This document shows, piece after piece, positions 24,416 through 34,101 of a DNA stretch of 64,000 nt; the stretch's first letter is position 1; every line of letters begins with the position of its first letter. Below the pieces are notes generated by a model. It saw only the letters and a program-made list of their open reading frames with translations. It did not search any database and was not told where the DNA came from. This stretch comes from Kroppenstedtia sanguinis (lineage in GTDB: Bacteria; Bacillota; Bacilli; Thermoactinomycetales; DSM-45169). The stretch lies in contig NZ_JBNPXF010000003.1 in assembly GCF_050433445.1 (NCBI RefSeq), forward strand, positions 62,001 to 126,000, written 5' to 3'. Made by a program: the position numbers and the translations under genes.

Positions 24416-24754
24416 ATGGGCCAGATTCCATTTGATGATTTTTTGAAGGTGGAGATCCGCACGGGCAAGATTCTGCGGGCGGAAGCATTTCCAAAAGCGC
24501 GCAAACCAGCGTATAAACTGTGGATCGATTTCGGGGAGGAACTGGGGGTGAAGAAGAGCAGTGCCCAGATCACCAAGCTCTATACCTTGGAGGATCTGGT
24601 GGGGATGCGAGTATTGGCTGTCACTAACTTTCCACCACGGCAGGTGGCGGATTTCATGTCTGAAGTCCTCGTGTTGGGAGTGGAGGCAGAGGAGGGGGAA
24701 GTGGTTCTGATCCAGGCTGACCGGGAAGTGCCCCTGGGAAAAAGGATCAGCTGA
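24416..24754 (+). CDS. csaA: CsaA-type tRNA-binding-domain protein
   Basis: 112 residues, a single EMAP/tRNA-binding OB domain: 'FLKVEIRTGKILRAEAFPKA', 'YKLWIDFGEELGVKKSSAQI' and 'VLAVTNFPPRQVADFMSEVL' as in CsaA (about 110 residues). CsaA forms dimers and has chaperone-like activity tied to protein export in B. subtilis; tRNA-like binding is known for the fold. The ATG at 24416 is 8 bases after AGGAGG; ATG 24410 is too close. Confidence 0.92.
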   Translation: MGQIPFDDFLKVEIRTGKILRAEAFPKARKPAYKLWIDFGEELGVKKSSAQITKLYTLEDLVGMRVLAVTNFPPRQVADFMSEVLVLGVEAEEGEVVLIQADREVPLGKRIS

Positions 24755-24851
24755 TCTTTGGAGAAACAGGGACTCGGCATTGGATTCTTTCCCTAGTGCC
24801 TCCCCTTTATAGTAAAATAAGAGTTTGTACAGAGGAGAGGAGGGGAGTACA

Positions 24852-27800
24852 TTGCACCTGAAACGGTTGGATATGATCGGATTTAAATCCTTTGCTAATC
24901 GGATCGAATTGGAATTCACTCCTGGTGTGACGGCCGTGGTGGGTCCCAATGGGAGCGGGAAGAGCAATGTGACAGACGGGATGCGGTGGGTGTTGGGAGA
25001 GCAGAGTGCCAAATCGCTCCGGGGAGCATCGATGCAAGACGTGATTTTCTCCGGCAGCGATTCCCGCAAACCTGTCGGCTACTGTGAAGTTTCCATCACC
25101 TTTGACAATACCGACCACAAACTCCACTTGGATTATTCCGAGGTGACGGTGACCCGGCGCGTGTATCGGTCCGGGGAGAGTGAATACTATATCAACAAAC
25201 AGTCCTGCCGTCTGAAAGATATTACCGAACTGTTTATGGATACCGGAATTGGGAAAGAAGCTTATTCCATGATCGGACAAGGACGGATCGACGAGATCCT
25301 CTCTCACAAGTCGGAAGACCGGCGGGCGATCTTTGAGGAAGCGGCAGGCATCGTCAAATATAAGTCCCGCAAGCGGGAAGCCGAAAAAAAACTGGAGTCC
25401 ACTGATCAGAATCTATCTCGCATTCAGGATCTGGTGGGTGAGCTGGAAGAGCAAGTAGCTCCCTTGGAGGAGCAGGCGGAGAAAGCTAAACAGTATAAAG
25501 AGTGGAAGTCCGAACTGACTCGGACGGAGATTGGATTGTATGTACATAAAATTGAAATGTTGCACCAAAATTGGCAGGAAGCCAACCACTCCCTTCAGGA
25601 ACGGAGGGAGGAGCAGGCCCGACTCGCTGCCGATGTGTCTAAGCGGGAAGCTGTATTGGAAGAATTACGGTGGAAAATTGGACAAAAGGAAGAACAACTG
25701 GAGAGTCTCCAGGGGGATCTACTGTCTGTCAGTGAGGAGTTGGAGAAGACCGAGGGACAGCGGGAGGTGTTGCAGGAGCGTTCTCGCAACCGGGCGGAAT
25801 CGATAGAACAGAGTCGGGTACGGATCCGGGAGTTAGAGGAGGAACAGGAACGGCTCCTGACGGATTTGCAACGACAAAAAGAGCGGTTACAGGAGAAACA
25901 GAAGCAATTGGCTGAAACGGAATCTGGACTGAAGGAGGCGGAATCCCGTCTCTCCGGGGAAGGAGACGGCCTGGAATCGGATCTGGATCGATTAAAGGAA
26001 AGTCTGCAAGAACTCCTCAATGACCGGACCCGTCTGCAAAGGGACCAGCACCATCTGGAGGAAGAGGGACGAAAGACCGCAGAGCGGAAGGAGCAGCTGG
26101 CGGTCCAGGAAGAGTTGGAAAAGCGCACAGAAGCGGATCTGCAAACCCGGATCGATGCGTTGGACAAGGAATTGAAAGAGGTCGGGGAAGCTCTAGACCG
26201 CTGTGGGGAACAGTACCGGCAACAGGCGGAAGAGAAGAGAAGTCTGACAGGGGAAATCGACGCCGCTGCCCGTCGTCTGCGAGAAGTGGAACAGAAGCGG
26301 GACAACCTTCACTCCCGACGAGAGATGGTCAAGGAGATGGAGGCAGAGCACACCGGCTTTTTCCAAGGAGTGAAAGAGATCCTGAAAGCACGGGATCGAG
26401 GTGCGGGAGAGCTGGCAGGAGTCCGTGGGGCAGTCGCCCAGCTGATTCGTGTGCCGAAGGATTATGAGGCGGCCATCGAGACCGCCCTTGGCGGAGCCAT
26501 GCAACATTTGGTCGTAGAAGATGAACAAACCGGCCGTGGCGGGATTCGTTTCCTGAAGGAACGGCGAGGTGGACGGGCTACTTTTTTGCCACTGGATGTG
26601 ATGCGGGAGCGCCTATTACCGACGCGGGAGCGGGAGACCTTGACAGGTTTACCAGGTGTGGTCGGGATCGCCGCTGAACTGGTGGAGACGGACCCGGATT
26701 ACCGCATACTCATCCGCAATCTGTTGGGCCAAGTGATCGTGGCCCGGACGCTGGAAGATGCCAATATGATTGCTCGCCGGATGTCTTATCGATTCCGGGT
26801 GGTTACGTTGGAGGGAGACGTGGTCAACCCCGGCGGATCCATGTCTGGGGGAAGCCGACAAAAAAATAAGGCCAACCTCTTGAGTCGCTCTCGGCAAGTG
26901 GAAGAATTAGACGGAGAAATCGCAAGGACTCAGGTGGAGCTGAAACAAGCCGAGGAGACGCACCAAAAGATCCGCCGCCAGATGAGTGACTTGGAAGCTC
27001 AGATGGATGCGGTTCAAACCGAAGGAGAAAAGTTACGCCAGCGGGAACAGGAACTGAAGGCGACCCGACGGGAAGTGGCGGTGGAAGTGCGTACGTTGGA
27101 ATCCCAACGGGAGAAGACCTCCTTCGAGCAAGCTCGGAATGAAGAGGAAGATCGCCAAATCCAAGAGCGCCTGTCTCAACTAGCCGAAGGCATTGCCGCG
27201 ATGGATGAGCAGGAGACGGAGCTGAGGCGATGCATCCATCAAGCTCTGGAACAGATGGAACGGGAGGCGTCGGAAAAGGACGAGGCGAGCCGTGAGGTGA
27301 CGGATTGGAAAATTAAAGCGGCTCGGCTGAACCAAGAACGGGAATATCTGGAGTCGGACTGCCGTCGGCTGGAAGAGGAAGAAGAGAGACTGACCCATCA
27401 GCTTACGGAGCTGAGAGAACAATTGTCCGGGCTGGAGACGGGTGAATCGGACCATCAGGAGGAGAGCAAGCTCTTGGCGGAGCGTGTGGAAGAGTTGCGG
27501 GAGCGAAAAGTGACAGCCCAAGAGGCGCTGACGGCGAGCAAAAAAGAACGGGACCGTTATCACAGCAACCGCGGGGAACAAGAACAGGAGCTTCGCGTAC
27601 TTCGCCAGGACCTGAAAAAGCAAGAGGACGGATTACATCAGCAGGAAGTGAAAGCCAACCGGATGGACGTGGAATTGAACCACCTTCTGGAGAAGCTGGC
27701 CGAGGAGTATGAAATCAGCTTTGAGCTGGCTAGGGAGCGCTACGAGAAGCCGGATGAGCCACAGCGTGCGGAGCGGGCGGTTCGTTCCCTCCGCGGGAAA

Positions 27801-28442
27801 ATTGCCTCCCTTGGCGAAGTCAACCTGGGGGCGATCGAAGAGCACAATCGGTTGTCCACGCGGCTGCAATTTCTCAGTTCGCAACGGGATGATTTGCTGG
27901 AGGCCAAAGGCTCCCTTCAGGATGTGATCCGCAACATCGAATTGGAGATGTCCAATCGTTTCCAAGAGAGCTTTACGGTGATCCGTGAGGAATTTGTCGA
28001 TGTGTTTGCTAAAATGTTCGGTGGGGGAAGGGCAGATCTGCAGTTGACCGAACCGGACAATCTGCTGGAGACGGGGATTGAAATCATCGCTCAGCCACCG
28101 GGGAAGAAGCCGCAGAACCTGGGGCTTCTCTCAGGTGGCGAACGAGCACTGGCTGCGATCGCCCTCTTGTTCGCTGTGTTGCGGTACAAGCCGGTTCCCT
28201 TCTGTGTACTGGATGAAGTGGATGCCGCCCTGGATGAGGCCAATCTGAGCCGCTTCACCCGCTATCTCCGGGAATTCTCCCAGAAGACCCAGTTTATCAT
28301 CATTACCCACCGCAAACGGACGATGGAAGGGGCGGACGTGATGTATGGGGTGACGATGGAGGAAGCAGGGGTGTCCAAGATCGTCTCTGTTCGCTTGGAG
28401 GATTTTGAAGGGAAAGAAGAGGCGGCGGCCGCTCAGGGATAA
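24852..28442 (+). CDS. smc: Chromosome segregation protein SMC
   Basis: 1196 residues, standard for SMC (about 1186). Walker A 'GPNGSGKSNV' near residue 32, a long coiled coil, hinge (about 510-680, with 'GYRF..VTLEGDVVNPGGSM'-like text), second coiled coil, then ABC signature 'LSGGERALAAIAL' and Walker B 'FCVLDEVDAALDEAN'. With ScpA/ScpB it forms the condensin that compacts and segregates the origin. I choose the TTG at 24852, after AGGAGAGGAGGGG, because the family starts '(M)hLKRLdm.GFKSFA'. ftsY follows by 14 bases. Confidence 0.96.
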   Translation: MHLKRLDMIGFKSFANRIELEFTPGVTAVVGPNGSGKSNVTDGMRWVLGEQSAKSLRGASMQDVIFSGSDSRKPVGYCEVSITFDNTDHKLHLDYSEVTVTRRVYRSGESEYYINKQSCRLKDITELFMDTGIGKEAYSMIGQGRIDEILSHKSEDRRAIFEEAAGIVKYKSRKREAEKKLESTDQNLSRIQDLVGELEEQVAPLEEQAEKAKQYKEWKSELTRTEIGLYVHKIEMLHQNWQEANHSLQERREEQARLAADVSKREAVLEELRWKIGQKEEQLESLQGDLLSVSEELEKTEGQREVLQERSRNRAESIEQSRVRIRELEEEQERLLTDLQRQKERLQEKQKQLAETESGLKEAESRLSGEGDGLESDLDRLKESLQELLNDRTRLQRDQHHLEEEGRKTAERKEQLAVQEELEKRTEADLQTRIDALDKELKEVGEALDRCGEQYRQQAEEKRSLTGEIDAAARRLREVEQKRDNLHSRREMVKEMEAEHTGFFQGVKEILKARDRGAGELAGVRGAVAQLIRVPKDYEAAIETALGGAMQHLVVEDEQTGRGGIRFLKERRGGRATFLPLDVMRERLLPTRERETLTGLPGVVGIAAELVETDPDYRILIRNLLGQVIVARTLEDANMIARRMSYRFRVVTLEGDVVNPGGSMSGGSRQKNKANLLSRSRQVEELDGEIARTQVELKQAEETHQKIRRQMSDLEAQMDAVQTEGEKLRQREQELKATRREVAVEVRTLESQREKTSFEQARNEEEDRQIQERLSQLAEGIAAMDEQETELRRCIHQALEQMEREASEKDEASREVTDWKIKAARLNQEREYLESDCRRLEEEEERLTHQLTELREQLSGLETGESDHQEESKLLAERVEELRERKVTAQEALTASKKERDRYHSNRGEQEQELRVLRQDLKKQEDGLHQQEVKANRMDVELNHLLEKLAEEYEISFELARERYEKPDEPQRAERAVRSLRGKIASLGEVNLGAIEEHNRLSTRLQFLSSQRDDLLEAKGSLQDVIRNIELEMSNRFQESFTVIREEFVDVFAKMFGGGRADLQLTEPDNLLETGIEIIAQPPGKKPQNLGLLSGGERALAAIALLFAVLRYKPVPFCVLDEVDAALDEANLSRFTRYLREFSQKTQFIIITHRKRTMEGADVMYGVTMEEAGVSKIVSVRLEDFEGKEEAAAAQG

Positions 28443-28456
28443 GGAGGTAGAAGATC

Positions 28457-29449
28457 ATGAGTTTTTTTAAACGGTTGAAGAAGAGCGTTTCCCAAACCAC
28501 CGATTCGGTGACACAAAAATTTAAAAACGGATTGAGCAAGACCAGCGCTTCCCTAGTGGGAGCGATGGATTCGGTGTTCAGCCGCAACCGGATTGATGAA
28601 GAGCTTTACGAAGAATTGGAGGAGATCTTGATCGGCGCCGATGTCGGCGTCAACACCTCCTTGGAAATCGTGGACCAGCTCCGGACTGAGGTCAAGCAAC
28701 GGAAGTTGAAAGATCCTGGAGAATTGAAGCCGCTGTTGTCGGAAATCCTCGTCGGGATTTTGCGAGGAGACGGGGATGAAGGCATGAATTTGCAGGCAGA
28801 CGATCTGACAGTCATCCTTTTTGTCGGTGTCAACGGTGTGGGCAAGACAACCACCATCGGCAAGCTGGCCCATCATTACAAGGAGCAGGGGAAAAAGGTG
28901 GTGCTGGCCGCAGGGGATACCTTCCGGGCGGGGGCGATCGAGCAACTGGAGATCTGGGGGGAGCGGGTGGGTGTCGATGTGATCCGCCACCAAGCCGGCT
29001 CCGACCCGGCGGCGGTAGTCTATGACGGCATCCAGGCAGCCAAAGCCCGGGGGGCGGATATTTTGCTGTGCGACACTGCCGGGCGGTTACAGAACAAGGT
29101 TAACTTGATGGAGGAGTTGAAAAAAGTGCACCGGGTCATCGGCCGGGAAGTGCCCGCAGCTCCTCATGAGACCTTGTTGGTACTGGACTCCACCACGGGG
29201 CAAAATGCGATGCAACAGGCAAAAATCTTTCATGAAGCCACCCGGATCACCGGCATCGTTCTCACCAAGATGGACGGGACCGCTAAAGGAGGGATCGCTT
29301 TGGCGATTCGTCAGGAATTGAGTGTCCCTGTCAAATGGGTGGGGCTCGGAGAACAAATGGATGACCTGCAACCTTTTAATGGGGAGCAGTTTGTCCATGC
29401 TCTGTTTGTGAAAGACATCGAACAGGAAACCGCAACCGATCCCAACTGA
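28457..29449 (+). CDS. ftsY: Signal recognition particle receptor FtsY
   Basis: 330 residues: N-terminal helical N domain and a G domain with 'GVNGVGKTTTIGKLA' (G1), 'DTFRAGAIEQL', 'DTAGRLQ' (G3), 'TKMDGTAKGG' (G4). The acidic A domain of enterobacterial FtsY is missing, as is normal for Gram-positives. It docks SRP (Ffh, encoded 3 kb away) at the membrane. ATG after AAGGAGG. It is in one unit with smc and closed by a terminator. Confidence 0.96.
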   Translation: MSFFKRLKKSVSQTTDSVTQKFKNGLSKTSASLVGAMDSVFSRNRIDEELYEELEEILIGADVGVNTSLEIVDQLRTEVKQRKLKDPGELKPLLSEILVGILRGDGDEGMNLQADDLTVILFVGVNGVGKTTTIGKLAHHYKEQGKKVVLAAGDTFRAGAIEQLEIWGERVGVDVIRHQAGSDPAAVVYDGIQAAKARGADILLCDTAGRLQNKVNLMEELKKVHRVIGREVPAAPHETLLVLDSTTGQNAMQQAKIFHEATRITGIVLTKMDGTAKGGIALAIRQELSVPVKWVGLGEQMDDLQPFNGEQFVHALFVKDIEQETATDPN

Positions 29450-29451
29450 AG

Positions 29452-29484
29452 CAACCCCGGCCGAATCTGAATCGGTCGGGGTTT
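29452..29484 (+). terminator. Terminator after ftsY
   Basis: AACCCCGGCCGA ... TCGGTCGGGGTT, with GCAA/TTGC continuing the stem; weak T run inside the 3' arm. Confidence 0.7.
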
Positions 29485-29562
29485 GCTCTTGAAGGTAAGA
29501 GGAAAGAAATTGGAGGGATAGGGGCAGGATGACAGAGGATCGTCAGAAGGGAGGTGCCGGTC

Positions 29563-30159
29563 GTGACAGAAGTTTTGCTCAACTGGGTGGTTCATTTTGG
29601 TTATATCGGATTGTTTGCCGCACTGGTTCTGGGGATCGTAGGCTTGCCGATTCCTGATGAACTCCTGATGACCTTTGCGGGCTTCCTGATCTCAAAAAAC
29701 CATTTTCATTTATTCCACACGGTGGTGGTCGCTTTTACGGGAAGTGCCGCCGGGATGAGTCTCAGTTTCACCATCGGCCGCCGGTTGGGCCGACCTTTTC
29801 TGGAGCGGTACGGCCCCTACGTTCATTTGACTCCCAAACATCTGAAACAGGTGGAAGAGTGGTTTCAACGGTTTGGAAAATGGGCCGTCAGTTTCGGCTA
29901 CTTCATCCCCGGTGTCCGCCACCTGACCGCCTACTCCGCTGGGATCAGCCGCTGGCCATTCCCTGTTTTTAGCTTGTATGCCTTCACCGGAGGATTGATT
30001 TGGGTTCTGATCTACATTACAGTGGGTATTCTGTTGGGAGATCATTGGAAGCAGTGGATGGGCCTCATGCACCGAACCGGCTGGATCGGTACCATTACCT
30101 TAGTTCTGGGGATCGGGCTCCTGTGGTGGTTGAAGAGAAAGAGGGCGCATTCCTCATAA
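29563..30159 (+). CDS. DedA family membrane protein
   Basis: 198 residues with about five hydrophobic segments and the DedA/SNARE-assoc (PF09335) blocks: 'GLPIPDELLMTFAGFL', 'FTGSAAGMSLSFTIGRRLGR', 'KWAVSFGYFIPGVRHLTAYSAGISRW'. Family members move lipids or keep the proton-motive force and envelope balance; some flip undecaprenyl phosphate. The GTG at 29563 is 9 bases after GAAGGGAGG; a GTG at 29554 is the alternative. It is a stand-alone gene between terminators. Confidence 0.9.
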   Translation: MTEVLLNWVVHFGYIGLFAALVLGIVGLPIPDELLMTFAGFLISKNHFHLFHTVVVAFTGSAAGMSLSFTIGRRLGRPFLERYGPYVHLTPKHLKQVEEWFQRFGKWAVSFGYFIPGVRHLTAYSAGISRWPFPVFSLYAFTGGLIWVLIYITVGILLGDHWKQWMGLMHRTGWIGTITLVLGIGLLWWLKRKRAHSS

Positions 30160-30313
30160 AGGGAAGAGCTTACCATCGGGTCGCCCGCGGTCTTCCTCGA
30201 TGAAAGCCTCTTTCCTGGGACGATACATTTGTTCTGTTTTGAATCACTAGGGTATGATAACGTGAATGGTATAGAAGTCTTGTCTTTTTGAAAGTTAGGA
30301 GAGTGCCTATATC

Positions 30314-30910
30314 GTGAATATTGGAAATCGCGGGGAGAAACAGGAGGCCGAAACGGTGGTTCACAGTCCAGCGCTACTTGAGACGGTGAAGTTGCTGGAA
30401 GGCAGAGGGGAAATCAGGCCCTTTTTTACCTATGACTTCGGTCGGGTGAAAGATTCACATGGATTTTCAGTTGTGGGCACAAAGGAGTGGGCGGAGGAAA
30501 TTTGGGCTTTCCTGCGTCCCCAGTTGCCCCAGGGGACGATTACTTTTTTGGGAACGGAATACTGGCTGGGGGAGGAGAGTCCGGGGGAAGTGGAGTTGGT
30601 GCTGGCAGAAGGGGAGGAGCCCTGGGACATCCTGCGTCAGGCACGGACAGATGCAATCAACTATGGTATGAACACAGAAGATTTGATCCGGCGACTACAA
30701 TCTTTTTACGAGGAAGCTTCCTTTACCCTTATCCAGGCCACCTCCGATATTGTGGAGTGGAGGCTGGATAGTTGGCCCCAGGAACTGGCGGCCTATTGCG
30801 AAAAAATATATGAGCTGTGCCCCGATATCGTGGACCAGGGGGTAGGAAGTGTAGAGATTCTAACCGAGTTTGTAGCGACCACCGGCCGGGTTTGGCTGTG
30901 GTGGGATTGA
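30314..30910 (+). CDS. DUF4253 domain protein
   Basis: 198 residues. The C-terminal 110 show the DUF4253 pattern: 'WDILRQARTDAINYGMNTED' and 'IYELCPDIVDQGVGSVEIL' with a final 'VWLWWD'. The domain is often found in small cytosolic proteins near SUKH/SMI1-type immunity genes, but its activity is unknown. GTG start at 30314. A TATGAT box at 30251-30256 could be its promoter -10. It is closed by the terminator at 30952. Confidence 0.85.
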   Translation: MNIGNRGEKQEAETVVHSPALLETVKLLEGRGEIRPFFTYDFGRVKDSHGFSVVGTKEWAEEIWAFLRPQLPQGTITFLGTEYWLGEESPGEVELVLAEGEEPWDILRQARTDAINYGMNTEDLIRRLQSFYEEASFTLIQATSDIVEWRLDSWPQELAAYCEKIYELCPDIVDQGVGSVEILTEFVATTGRVWLWWD

Positions 30911-30951
30911 TTGAGTATTATACCTTCCCCTAGTATTCCTGAGAACACTAA

Positions 30952-30982
30952 ACGGCACCGTTCACCTAAGGGACGGTGCCGC
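30952..30982. terminator. Terminator shared by DUF4253 gene and pdaA
   Basis: ACGGCACCGT (30952-30961) with ACGGTGCCG (30973-30981). Short T stretches follow on the plus side (ATTTTTG) only after a gap; it stands between two convergent genes. Confidence 0.65.
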
Positions 30983-31002
30983 GAAGATTTTTGCAGCTCA
31001 CG

Positions 31003-31791
31003 TCAATGGTAATGTTTCACCTTCAACTGCTCCAAACTCTTGAATTTGTATCCCTGTTTTCTTGCATCCTCAATGATTTTCTCTAAGGCTTCCGCATTAT
31101 CTCTGGAGACAGAGTGAAGGAGAATCACTGCACCGGGATGAAGCTGAGACATCACCTTTTGGTAAGCATAGTTTCCACCTTTTTGCTGCTTCGGATTCCA
31201 ATCCGAATAAGCCACCGACCAAAAAACAGTGGTATATCCCAGCTCTTTGCTGGTGGCCAAGGTCTGCTCGCTAAAAATTCCCCGGGGCGGACGTTCAAAA
31301 TGCATTTCTTTTTGATCCGTCTGACGCGCGACTTCCTTCTGGACTTTGGACAGTTCCTCCTTCATCTTATGGACAGGGATTTGAGACATGTCGGGATGAC
31401 TCCAGGAGTGATTCCCGATCACATGTCCTTCTTTCACCATTCGCTGGATCAATTCAGGCTGATCCTTAACATAATGGCCTGTCACAAAAAAAGCAGCTGG
31501 CACCTTTTTCTTTTTTAAAACATCCAGTACCTGGGTGGTATACCCGTTTTCATATCCGTTATCAAAGGTGAGATACAACTCTTTTTGAGCTGGATCCCCG
31601 AGAAAGATCGCGTCCTGTTTTCGCAGGATTTCCATGAACCCTTCCTGTGCAATGGAAGCGAGCTGGCCGTCTTTACTCTTTTTGAAACCAAAGTGATAAG
31701 GTTTTGTCCCGTGCGCCGCAGCGGAATGGAGAGTCAAAAAGGATGCGATGACCAGGATGGAAACGAGTGCAAACCAGGGGGTACGCTTCAC
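31003..31791 (-). CDS. pdaA: Polysaccharide deacetylase, PdaA type
   Basis: 262 residues with a signal peptide (MKRTPWFALVSILVIASFLT ... AAAHG). NodB domain motifs: 'LTFDNGYENG' (motif 1, Asn in place of the second Asp, as in PdaA), 'GNHSWSHPD' (motif 2), 'FERPPRGIFSEQ' (motif 3) and 'HPGAVILLHSVS'. PdaA removes the N-acetyl group from muramic acid so that spore-cortex delta-lactam can form, which fits a spore former. RBS GGAGTG ahead of ATG 31791. It is convergent with the DUF4253 gene. Confidence 0.92.
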   Translation of the reverse strand: MKRTPWFALVSILVIASFLTLHSAAAHGTKPYHFGFKKSKDGQLASIAQEGFMEILRKQDAIFLGDPAQKELYLTFDNGYENGYTTQVLDVLKKKKVPAAFFVTGHYVKDQPELIQRMVKEGHVIGNHSWSHPDMSQIPVHKMKEELSKVQKEVARQTDQKEMHFERPPRGIFSEQTLATSKELGYTTVFWSVAYSDWNPKQQKGGNYAYQKVMSQLHPGAVILLHSVSRDNAEALEKIIEDARKQGYKFKSLEQLKVKHYH

Positions 31792-31816
31792 GACATGTCA
31801 CTCCTTTATTTGAGAT

Positions 31817-31842
31817 CAGGCGTGTGGATTCACCTATTTTGG
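31817..31842 (+). mobile_element. Solo end of a type A/B MITE
   Basis: CAGGCGTGTGGATTCACCTATTTTGG closely matches the left end of the type A elements (for example 11568), but the interior and the other end are absent. A deletion relic just upstream of pdaA. Confidence 0.6.
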
Positions 31843-31972
31843 ATCTACGCCTTCTGAAGAGGCATTAGGTAATATCTCGCGTGGACGAAGGACCATCCAA
31901 CCAAATAAAGGGGTTAAACCCAAATCATAACGGATGACTGATCCCTCCAAGCAGACTGCCAATAAGAAAACC

Positions 31973-32001
31973 TTGACACGGGTTTTCGCGACTGATATGA
32001 T
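31973..32001 (+). promoter_or_regulatory. Vegetative promoter of ylxM-ffh
   Basis: TTGACA (31973-31978), 17 bases, TATGAT (31996-32001): near-consensus, 48 bases before the ylxM start. Confidence 0.88.
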
Positions 32002-32048
32002 AACCAAGGTGTAAAGATGTTTGGCTTGACGGGATGCGAGGTGGGCTC

Positions 32049-32378
32049 ATGTTGGAAGAGACAACCCGGGTCAACCTGCTTTACGATTTCTATGCTCCTT
32101 TATTGACGGAGAAACAGCGGCAGGTGATGGAGTTGTATTTCCATGAAGACTGGTCCTTTGGGGAGATCGCGGATCATCTCGGGATTTCCCGTCAAGGGGT
32201 TCACGAGACCGTCAAGCGCTCCCGGAGTGCAATGGAAACCCTGGAGGAAGAGTTGGGACTCCTCACCAAACACATCCGCAGACGAAAGCTGGCCGACAGC
32301 ATTATGGAAAAGCTGGCTGACCATCCGGAGCAGAAGGATGTGGGAGAACTGCTGGAGGAACTTTTGGGCATAGATTGA
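32049..32378 (+). CDS. ylxM: YlxM, SRP-associated helix-turn-helix protein
   Basis: 109 residues with a sigma-70 region-4-like HTH: 'LTEKQRQVMELYFHEDWSFG' then 'IADHLGISRQGVHETVKRS'. YlxM is always linked to ffh; in streptococci it binds SRP components. The ATG at 32049 lies 2-8 bases after GAGGTGGG; in-frame 32034 is an alternative. ffh begins 41 bases after its stop. Confidence 0.92.
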   Translation: MLEETTRVNLLYDFYAPLLTEKQRQVMELYFHEDWSFGEIADHLGISRQGVHETVKRSRSAMETLEEELGLLTKHIRRRKLADSIMEKLADHPEQKDVGELLEELLGID

Positions 32379-32419
32379 CCGGTGATGACCGGGATCACAT
32401 AATGGGGAGGCTTTATCGC

Positions 32420-33772
32420 ATGGCATTTGAAGGGTTGTCCGAACGGCTGCAATCGGCCCTCGCCAAGCTGCGCGGCAAGGGAAAGGTGAGCGAAGCGGAT
32501 GTGAAAGCCGCGATGCGGGAAGTCCGCCTGGCCCTCCTCGAAGCCGACGTCAACTATAAAGTGGTGAAAGACTTTGTGTCTAAAGTGCGGGAACGCGCTG
32601 TCGGACAGGAAGTGCTGAAAAGCCTGACGCCCGGCCAGCAGGTGATCAAGGTTGTCAACGAGGAGCTTTCCAGCCTCATGGGCGGGACCCAGGAAAAACT
32701 GAACCTCACTTCCAAACCGTCAGTGATTCTGATGGTTGGGCTTCAGGGAGCGGGGAAGACCACCACAACCGGGAAATTGGGACGCTATCTCAAAAAGCAG
32801 AACCGGAATCCGCTCCTCGTGGCAGGGGACGTCTACCGACCGGCGGCCATCCGGCAGTTGGAGGTCCTCGGAGACCAGGTACAGTTACCGGTCTTCACCA
32901 TGGGGGACAAGGAAAACCCGGTCCGGATCGCTGTCGATGGGGTGGCCCAAGCCAAAGAAGCAGGACATGATACTGTTCTGATCGACACCGCGGGTCGCCT
33001 TCATATTGATGAGACGATGATGGATGAACTGAAAGCGATCAAGGAGAAGGTGCAACCAGACGAAATTCTGCTGGTGGTGGATGCGATGACCGGTCAGGAT
33101 GCCGTCAACGTCGCGGACAGTTTCAACCGGGAGCTGGGATTGACCGGGGTAGTTCTGACCAAGCTGGATGGAGACACCCGGGGAGGAGCCGCCTTGTCTG
33201 TCAAATCGGTGACGGACTGTCCGGTGAAATTCGTCGGGATGGGGGAAAAGGTGGATGCTTTGGAACCCTTCCACCCGGAACGGATGGCTTCCCGAATCCT
33301 GGGAATGGGGGATGTCCTCACTCTTATCGAAAAAGCCCAATCCTCCGTCGATCAGGAGAAGGCGAAGGACCTGGAGCGGAAACTTCGCACCCAGCAGTTC
33401 ACCTTTGATGACTTTCTCGAACAGATGGAGCAGGTGCGTAGCATGGGTCCCTTGGATGAATTGCTTGGGATGATGCCGGGGATGGGACAGATGAAAAACA
33501 TGAAAAATCTCCAAGTGGATGAAAAACAACTCACCAAAGTGGAGGCGATCATCCGGTCCATGACCCGACAAGAAAAACAGAATCCCGAGGTCATCAACGC
33601 AGGACGGCGCAGGCGAATTGCCCTTGGCAGTGGGACTACAGTGCAGGATGTCAACCGCCTGATCAAGCAATTTATGGATATGAAGAAGATGATGAAGAAC
33701 TTTTCCTCCATGTCCAAAGGAAAGAAAAAGAAAAAGAAAGGCGGGAAACTTAAGTTTCCCTTTATGCCCTGA
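32420..33772 (+). CDS. ffh: Signal recognition particle protein Ffh
   Basis: 450 residues: N domain, G domain with 'GLQGAGKTTTTGKLG', 'DVYRPAAIRQL', 'DTAGRLHID', 'TKLDGDTRGGAA', then a methionine-rich M domain (MGPLDELLGMMPGMGQMKNM) for signal-peptide and 4.5S/6S-type SRP RNA binding, and a Lys-rich tail. ATG at 32420 after GGGGAGG; the frame reads back to 32375 but that start overlaps ylxM. It pairs with FtsY (28457). Confidence 0.97.
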   Translation: MAFEGLSERLQSALAKLRGKGKVSEADVKAAMREVRLALLEADVNYKVVKDFVSKVRERAVGQEVLKSLTPGQQVIKVVNEELSSLMGGTQEKLNLTSKPSVILMVGLQGAGKTTTTGKLGRYLKKQNRNPLLVAGDVYRPAAIRQLEVLGDQVQLPVFTMGDKENPVRIAVDGVAQAKEAGHDTVLIDTAGRLHIDETMMDELKAIKEKVQPDEILLVVDAMTGQDAVNVADSFNRELGLTGVVLTKLDGDTRGGAALSVKSVTDCPVKFVGMGEKVDALEPFHPERMASRILGMGDVLTLIEKAQSSVDQEKAKDLERKLRTQQFTFDDFLEQMEQVRSMGPLDELLGMMPGMGQMKNMKNLQVDEKQLTKVEAIIRSMTRQEKQNPEVINAGRRRRIALGSGTTVQDVNRLIKQFMDMKKMMKNFSSMSKGKKKKKKGGKLKFPFMP

Positions 33773-33790
33773 AGAGGAGGTGAAAATCCA

Positions 33791-34063
33791 ATGGCAGTAA
33801 AGATCCGTTTGAAACGAATGGGCGCCAAGAAATCCCCGTTCTATCGTCTGGTGGTGGCCGACTCTCGTGCTCCCCGCGACGGTCGTTTCATCGAAGAAAT
33901 CGGGTACTACAACCCGCTGACCCAACCGGTTCAAGTCAAGATTGACGAGGACAAGGCGATGAAATGGCTGAACACGGGTGCCCAACCTTCCGATACGGTG
34001 AAAAACCTGTTCCGGAAAGAAGGCATTCTGAAAAAGTTGCACGAAGCCAAAAACCAAAAGTAA
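33791..34063 (+). CDS. rpsP: 30S ribosomal protein S16
   Basis: 90 residues: MAVKIRLKRMGAKKSPFYRL and 'IGYYNPLTQP', the complete S16 pattern. RBS GAGGAGGTGAAAA. It starts 18 bases after ffh; the order ffh-rpsP-khpA-rimM-trmD-rplS is conserved in Bacillales. Confidence 0.97.
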   Translation: MAVKIRLKRMGAKKSPFYRLVVADSRAPRDGRFIEEIGYYNPLTQPVQVKIDEDKAMKWLNTGAQPSDTVKNLFRKEGILKKLHEAKNQK

Positions 34064-34101
34064 TCTCAAGCTGAAACCATCCGGCCTGAGGGGGAGTCAG
34101 A

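Noticed and set aside
32885..34069. 394-codon open frame on the minus strand
   Set aside because: It is opposite ffh and rpsP, both certain; composition is typical of an antisense shadow.
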